A stretch of 64,000 nucleotides of DNA, taken from contig NC_083388.1 of assembly GCF_031755915.1 (NCBI RefSeq), forward strand, positions 26,195,001 to 26,259,000. Reading direction: 5' to 3'. Positions 58,490-64,000 of this stretch are shown one piece after another; position 1 is the stretch's first letter, and each line of letters opens with the position of its first letter. The translations under genes and the position numbers were made by a program. Source of the DNA: Ziziphus jujuba. Lineage: Eukaryota; Streptophyta; Magnoliopsida; Rosales; Rhamnaceae. Below the pieces are notes generated by a model. It was not told where the DNA came from. It ran no database searches and was given only the letters and a program-made list of their open reading frames with translations.

Positions 58490-59310
58490 CATGTTTTTTT
58501 TTCACTCTTCTGGCAATCCAGAAATTAAACTATTCGAGAAAATAAAAAAATTAAACTATTCGAGAGCACAGCTTTGATTAGCTGACTTTAAGTGAGCTAA
58601 AGCAAAAAAGCACAGCTTCGATGACAGAGTAGCTTGGCTTGTGAGAAAAAGGTTGCTTTGTTTCTAAGCTGGTTTTAGCTTGCTTTTGTTTGTTGATACA
58701 AATAGAAAAAGCCTTGTAAAGGTAATCAGTCTTCATGAATGAGAATTAAGCTTTGTAAACGTTAGCAGTATCAATCTTCATGAGTGAGAATTGAGCCTTG
58801 TAAACGTAATCAGTCTTTCATGAATGAGAATTGAGCAATCTTTCCGGTAGATTTTTTATTTTTTTTTTTCGTTCTCCTTTTTCTCCTTTCATTTAGGGTT
58901 TCAGCTTAAATTTTTCCTTCAGAAATTTTTACTTAAACAGATTGATTCAAAAATTAAAAGAACGACAAAATAATGAGAGAATGAGACAGTATGAAACAAA
59001 GAAAAGCAAACCTATATGGTAGCTAGCTAGGTAGGGTTAGGAGCTAATACATCATATATATCAAACAGCAAATATTTTTTTTTGATCAATATGAAAGAGC
59101 AAATATTAAGCTACACACATATACCAGCAGTAGCAGGCAAATTCTAACATATAGTCATACAGCTTTAGGGGCAGGACATGGCTTCTTTGACAAGCAGCCT
59201 GCAGGGCTATTAAGCTCCCAATGAATTACACGACAGAGAAAGAGAGAGTCATGCATAGATGAGGGAGGGGTTTTACAAAGCTTTAGTAGTGTAACACGCA
59301 AAATTAATTA
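58490..59310. repeat. F-box upstream block, paralogous to 43.5-44.4 kb
   Basis: This is the same series of landmarks as upstream of F-box copy 3, ending in GCTTTAGTAGTGTAACACGC. The AATGAGAATT-AGC..TTGTAAACGT segment is duplicated about three times at 58735-58835. It is the likely upstream region of the F-box gene that follows. Confidence 0.75.
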
Positions 59311-59461
59311 ATCTTTTTTATATTATTATTATTATTTATATGTTTAAATTGTTTACTACCTCAGTGTTGATTTATTTTCACTTATTTGTGTACAGAGCGT
59401 ATCAGGTTTTGAAGAGATATTCGTGTTTAAAGAAATTGAAAAGCTCGTGCAAGAATTGGTT

Positions 59462-60631
59462 ATGATGTCGATTAGCAAGTGCAAGATGGAGGATCTTCCG
59501 AAAGAGTTGGTGATTTCAATCCTGTTACGTCTACCAGCGGAAGATCTTCGACGATGCAAAGGCGTCTGCAAGTCATTATACTCCATTATCACCAGTCGGC
59601 CTTTCATTGAGGTACGCCGGAAGATAAGGAATTCTTATATCCTTGTCAAATACGAGGATCTTATCAGTAGCAAGCATGTCATCTCTTTAGTTTGTGATGA
59701 AACCTTAGAAGTCGTTTATACCCAAACAATATTATCCGATACTCCATTAATGGATTCAATGAGTTCGAAAGATTGTGTCGTCAAGGTGGTGGGCTGCTGT
59801 AATGGTGTGGTATGTCTTAGGCGTATAGATATGTATGTCTTGTGGAACCCTGCAACAAGAGATGCAAAAATTATTCCAGATGGATTATACAAAAGCAATC
59901 CGGATAAGAAAATGTTTCAACGTCGAGAGATGGGATTCAGTTTTGATCCCAAAAACAATGATTACAAACTTGTCTCAATCCAAAGATTGTTTGGAGACAA
60001 TCGACGCCCTGTCCGTCCGTGCCAACAAGAGGTTGAAGTTTACAGCTTAAAAGCAGGTTGTTGGAAATTGCTACCAGGCATCATCCCAACTTGTGATATT
60101 ATGTCGGCATATTCAATTGACGGATGCAACGGTGGCGAAATGATTTCGTGGTTGGTATGGAATGAAGAGTATGGAGAACATGTCATGTCATTCGACATCA
60201 GCAATGAGGTATTCATAACAACACCTTTGCCTCCTTGTATAATTGAAAGCAGCAGTGATGGTAACTGTCGGAATAGCCTTATGTTTCATAATGCATCCCT
60301 TGCTCTTGATCATTATGTTAAAGATAGAAAGAATCAAACAGAGACCCATAACATATGGGTGTTGGGTGAATATGGTGTCAAGGAATCATGGACTAATCTA
60401 TTTACTGTTGGACCCTTCAAATTATTAGGACTGAGTATAAGTGGATTTTGGAACAACAATAAGGTTCTTCTCGAGGTACACGGAGGTGGATGTCGTCATG
60501 ATCTGATTTTGGTAGACCCTTCCATCCGAAAAATTAAAGATTTAGATATTCATGGAACATCACCGCAAGTGTTTAACTACCAAGAAAATCTAGTTCAAAT
60601 TAATGCAACTCCTCCTATCAACTTATTTTAA
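59462..60631 (+). CDS. F-box protein with FBA domain (copy 4)
   Basis: A 389-residue single-exon frame. I chose the ATG at 59462 because codons upstream, though open, contain no ATG. The F-box is at residues ~9-52 (MEDLPKELVISILLRLPAED, CKGVCKSLYSIITS), followed by RKIRNSYILVKYE. The FBA-like region is VVGCCNGVVCL, LWNPATRDAKIIPDG, GFSFDPKNNDYKLVSIQ, EVEVYSLKAGCWKLLPG, MISWLVWNEEYGEHVMSFDI, WVLGEYGVKESWTNLF. SCF substrate adaptor by family; the target is unknown. The open frame extends upstream to a CAG acceptor at 59395 and is homologous there to protease exon 3, so a spliced longer or fusion product is possible. It shares most of its sequence with copies 1, 2 and 3. Confidence 0.87.
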   Translation: MMSISKCKMEDLPKELVISILLRLPAEDLRRCKGVCKSLYSIITSRPFIEVRRKIRNSYILVKYEDLISSKHVISLVCDETLEVVYTQTILSDTPLMDSMSSKDCVVKVVGCCNGVVCLRRIDMYVLWNPATRDAKIIPDGLYKSNPDKKMFQRREMGFSFDPKNNDYKLVSIQRLFGDNRRPVRPCQQEVEVYSLKAGCWKLLPGIIPTCDIMSAYSIDGCNGGEMISWLVWNEEYGEHVMSFDISNEVFITTPLPPCIIESSSDGNCRNSLMFHNASLALDHYVKDRKNQTETHNIWVLGEYGVKESWTNLFTVGPFKLLGLSISGFWNNNKVLLEVHGGGCRHDLILVDPSIRKIKDLDIHGTSPQVFNYQENLVQINATPPINLF

Positions 60632-60800
60632 TTTAGCTATTTCTGTTTTTGTTTGTTGGTCTAATTGTTTTTAATTTATCTATTTACATATGTTTTTTTG
60701 TTGGTCTGATTGTCACGGATATGATAGAGTTGATATTAATTAAGTTTTCATGGAGGCATCTACTATCTCGGACTCAAATCATTGTTTCAGACTATATATC

Positions 60801-60806
60801 AATAAA
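60801..60806 (+). terminator. poly(A) signal of F-box copy 4
   Basis: AATAAA in ACTATATATCAATAAAGCTT, within the 3' block shared by the F-box copies. Confidence 0.55.
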
Positions 60807-60831
60807 GCTTTTATTGTTCTTTATATCTTTT

Positions 60832-61655
60832 ACATGTATTATTCAATTCTTTTGGTTGGCAAAAGTGTACGAAGCGTGCAAAGTCGCCTGAATGACAAAA
60901 TTCTTATTTATTGGAAGTTTTCCAAATTTGAGCAGCCACCAAGATTAAGCCATCTAAGACTAGTTAACTTACAACTGTCGGTGGGAAGATCCTAAGTCTT
61001 CTGCGGTGACGCAGAAGAAAGGACTGAAGATTTTTGAAACACCCAATTCTCAAGGGTACCACTTCAATCATTGTCTTAAATTTTAACCATCTTATAGTCA
61101 CTGGAAAGTTGCAAATTAAGGAGGGATGAACTGAACTACAAATTCAAACTCAAACTCAAGCTAGATGTTAATCCTATTTAGAGACTGGATAGGGTTTTGA
61201 GTGAGAGTAATCCTTTAACGCCAATACAAGGGGAAAGTATGAGAACATGTATGTCATATTTTCCAAAATCACATTTTCAAATTGAACAAAAAAGAAATTC
61301 ATAATAGATTACTAACGACTAATAATGCATAATAACAGATGACATATGAAATTGCCATTTTTTTTTTTTTTGGTATTGTCCTTTTCTTCTTGCTTAGCAT
61401 AAAAAGTTGAATAATTTGCTTGAAGCCTAAATAATATTAAATGTGAAATTGACAAGTTTTCTTTTTCTCTGTCAACGCGTGATTTTTTTTTTTTTTATTT
61501 TTTCAATGGTTTGGCATAAGAAGTAGAATAATTTGTATTTAATGCAAGCTAAACACAATTCCATTAACGTCCAAAACAAAATAAGAAATTAACTAAGCAT
61601 AAATGGATACTATAATGATGAAGGAGTCACCTTACATTAATCTGGAAGAGATGCA
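60832..61655. other. intergenic, with a possible LRR scrap
   Basis: GGAAGTTTTCCAAATTTGAG followed by CAGCCA (60914-60940) resembles TNL leucine-rich-repeat DNA at 62625-62655 and 63257-63282 in the same orientation, suggesting a small minus-strand relic. The rest is unassigned AT-rich DNA with poly-T runs near 61360 and 61483. Confidence 0.35.
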
Positions 61656-62405
61656 TCAAATTCTCTTAGGATTTGGTTGATCATCTTCTTCTTCCTCGTC
61701 AGAGCTTATAAAAATCACACCTTCACCGGCTTCAAACGCATTCCGGCTTCTCTTAGTTATATTATGTTTGACATCTGGTTCCCTATCATCTTGACTAAGG
61801 ATACCAAGTCTCTCTGCATCTTGGGCATATAATAAGTTGATCCCACACTTTGTGATGGTTGAAAATTGATGCACTGGGTTGAAAATAAATGTGGCATTAC
61901 AAGTAGAGGAAAAAAAGTTTGCTTGTTTCTTAATAAAATCCTCAAAGATGCTATGGTCATACCACCGGAACATGTGATCAGATTCTGCAACTCCCCAAGT
62001 CTTGCTAGCAATCATCCTATTCCAGTTCATAAACCAGTTGAACTTATGGCCTATACCATTGTTCCTCTTCAATGAGCATTTACATGATATCCACAAAGGT
62101 AAATTACGATCGCAATTCCTGAATGCAACAACAGTACAGAGAGCAATACCCAACAAGTTGGAGTGCCAATTTAGAGGAAGCTGGATATTCAGTGAAGATC
62201 CCTTTGATGGCCGCGTAAACCAATCTGGAGTTTCATCTCCCTCTGTTTGGTACGTAAACCAATCTGGAATTTCATTTCCTGGACACCAAATTCTTAACGA
62301 GGGTGATGCAAAGAATGGAAATTCCTGTCTCATGGATGGAAATGGATTAGAAAGCATTTAAACAATCATTGATCATGGACGAAAAACTTACATTCTATGT
62401 AAACA

Positions 62406-62438
<33 letters not shown>

Positions 62439-63874
62439 TAGAAAGAAAGAAAGAAACAAACTTACATTCTTAGCTTTTAATGTAGAAGCTGCCATACGCA
62501 AAATTCTGATATGTACATCAGCCATTATTCCCCTGCTTGCTTCATGATCCAACATCATACAATTGAAAAATTTTAAATCCAGGCTATGTTGGCATGCATC
62601 CGAATTTGCTAAAGAAGTTGATAAAGTTGGGAATTTTTCAAGTTTTGAGCAGCCAAACAAGGAAAAGTGTTCTGTATTGTTTAATTTATTGATGCTGTCT
62701 GGTAGAGCTTTAAGCTTGCAGCAGTTGTCAAGGTTCTATTCTGTAAGCCCCTTTAGATTTCCAATGGAAGAGGGTGGCTCTTTAATTCTTGTTTCATCCA
62801 AATGGAGGAAGCGTAAACTTTCCAAAAGGCTCTGAGATTTCCGGAATGTATCTCAATTTTGAGCATACAGAGAGAGAAAGAAATGTGAGAGCTTTTAGAT
62901 TATAAATGCGAGTAGGGAGACTCTCAAGCCTTTTGCAACCTTTGAGATAAAACTTAACTAGACCAGACAGTTCGTCTACTGATGATGGCACTGCCTTTAT
63001 CGGGGTTCCACTTATATCTAACCGACTTAGAAACCTTGGAAGACTTGGAAACATGTCAATGGATGCGCAGGCAGAGAGACTTAGAGATTTGAGTGAATCC
63101 ATATTACTAGTGCTGCTCGGAAGATTCATAAGGACTTTACCGTTGTGAAGATTCAAAGACTCGAGTTTGTCTAGAGATCCAATCGATGAGGGAACTTCTT
63201 TTATTTCTGTACATCCTTCCAAAACTAACTCTTTTCAAATTCCTGGATAGCTCTGGAAGTTTCTCAAGTTTTGAGCAGCATCTCAGGTTCAAAGAACTGA
63301 GCTTGCAATGATATTGCAGAGTTGGAGGAAGTTGAAGCAAACTTATACAGTATTCAAGATTTATAGTCTCAAGGTTCGGAGCGTGAGCAGCGTCTGGGAT
63401 TTTAGTCAAGTGCTTAGAGTGACTAAGATCCATCTCTATTAACTTCCCAAGATCCTGCAATTAATATTTAAGAAAAGTTATCAAGGCAAATAATAATGGT
63501 CGTGATTGCTTGGCATAGCTCTTTTGAAATTCACACAATGTGGTATTTAATATCATAATTAAATTAGAGCATACCTGAATGCCATTCCAAAGTTCCTCAA
63601 GTTGGCTGTTAGGCATTTGAAGGATAACAATGTTCTCTGGACTAAAATATGATGGCAAAGATTTAAGAGGGTATCCATCCCAATATAGATATGTAAGTGC
63701 ATCAGGAAGGCAATGAAGACCTTGAGGAAATTTCAGTTTGCATTTCTCTTCCTCATCAAAATTATAAATTTTAAGCAACCTTAGATTATGCATCTGTGAG
63801 AAGATTTCAGGGCTCAGAATTATCTCTTTCATCTCAGATGTATTTAGGAATATGCCTTCAACTTTTGCAGATCC
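61656..63874 (-). pseudogene. TNL disease-resistance gene, 3' half
   Basis: Three exons on the minus strand: 63575-63874 (KVEGIFLN, FSQMHNLRLLKIYN, LEELWNGIQ: the LRR_3 region), 62466-63454 (leucine-rich repeats, e.g. DLSHSKHLTKIPDA, LNLRCCSKLEKLPE, CKRLESLPTRIYNLKAL) and 61656-62324 (CPGNEIPDWF, INIQLP-like, LLGIALCTVVAF: the C-terminal jelly-roll domain of TNLs, ending in an acidic DEEEEDDQP tail). Introns have GT-AG ends and keep phase. The LRR exon carries an extra A at ~63233, an extra T at ~62817 and a TAG at 62736-62738, so the product would stop inside the LRR. TIR and NB-ARC exons should lie beyond 64000. GNEIPDWF is followed by a partial internal duplicate (ETPDWF). Such receptors trigger immunity on sensing pathogen effectors. 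Confidence 0.85.
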
Positions 63875-64000
63875 CTAGTAAATAAATGAGACATATAGTA
63901 GCATACAAAAACTTCAGTTAAACACTGGAAAACAGTATATCTGGTACCAATTTTTTGTTGCTCATAAAGAAAAGAAAGAAAAGTCCAACTTCTTTAAAAG

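Noticed and set aside
59423..59461. A start upstream of 59462 for F-box copy 4 (GTG at 59423)
   Set aside because: Plant nuclear genes start at ATG, and the open upstream codons are explained as protease-derived exon or leader.

Overview
The window is AT-rich plant nuclear DNA from a eudicot, probably a woody rosid. This rests on F-box/FBA genes, a TIR-NBS-LRR (TNL) resistance gene with a C-terminal jelly-roll domain, GT-AG introns, CACTA, Ty3/gypsy, Ty1/copia, TRIM and MITE elements, and long TA, ATT and CT microsatellites. Nothing bacterial is present. The species cannot be fixed from sequence alone.

Layout. 0-3 kb: an internally deleted CACTA transposon, its subterminal repeats, and a TRIM array. 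3.5-4.7 kb: three fused gene scraps (a PPR protein, coproporphyrinogen III oxidase, and antisense TNL leucine-rich repeats). 5-6.8 kb: F-box fragments. 7.3-10.7 kb: a solo LTR beside a TRIM. 11.4-14.1 kb: tandem ~0.4 kb units and a papain-like protease pseudogene. 14.9-15.7 kb: copia LTR remnants. 16.6-30.4 kb: a nested retrotransposon block. 31.1-32.8 kb: a protease relic followed by an open F-box gene. 33.4-42.8 kb: a triple nest of LTRs. 43.5-44.8 kb: an F-box pseudogene. 46.1-52.0 kb: two more solo LTRs. 53.3-55.1 kb: a second protease pseudogene. 56.8-60.8 kb: a protease relic followed by a second open F-box gene. 61.7-63.9 kb: a TNL pseudogene whose upstream exons lie beyond the window.

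The non-transposon DNA is one locus amplified about four times. Its unit holds a papain-like cysteine protease and an F-box/FBA gene. Four F-box copies (two open, two broken) and four protease copies (all broken or reduced) share introns, spacers and 3' regions. The F-box copies at 31.6, 44.6 and 59.5 kb carry upstream sequence descended from protease exons; at 59.4 kb that sequence is still open and in frame with the F-box ORF. This protease/F-box fusion is the most unusual biology I see.

About half the window is one family of long LTRs (about 2.2-3.4 kb once nested insertions are removed; starting TGTAACACCCCGTCC and ending GGACGGGTCCTGACA). Ten copies are visible. Several have 5-bp target duplications, and three show who inserted into whom. 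One pair still flanks a decayed gypsy internal region with primer site, reverse transcriptase and integrase remnants and a polypurine tract, which assigns the family to Ty3/gypsy, probably the Tekay chromovirus clade. A second family, widely seen in plant genomes as a short repeat starting TGTGAGATCCCACATCGG, resolves here into a TRIM: LTRs of about 153 bp, a 67-bp internal domain, a tRNA-Met primer site and a polypurine tract.
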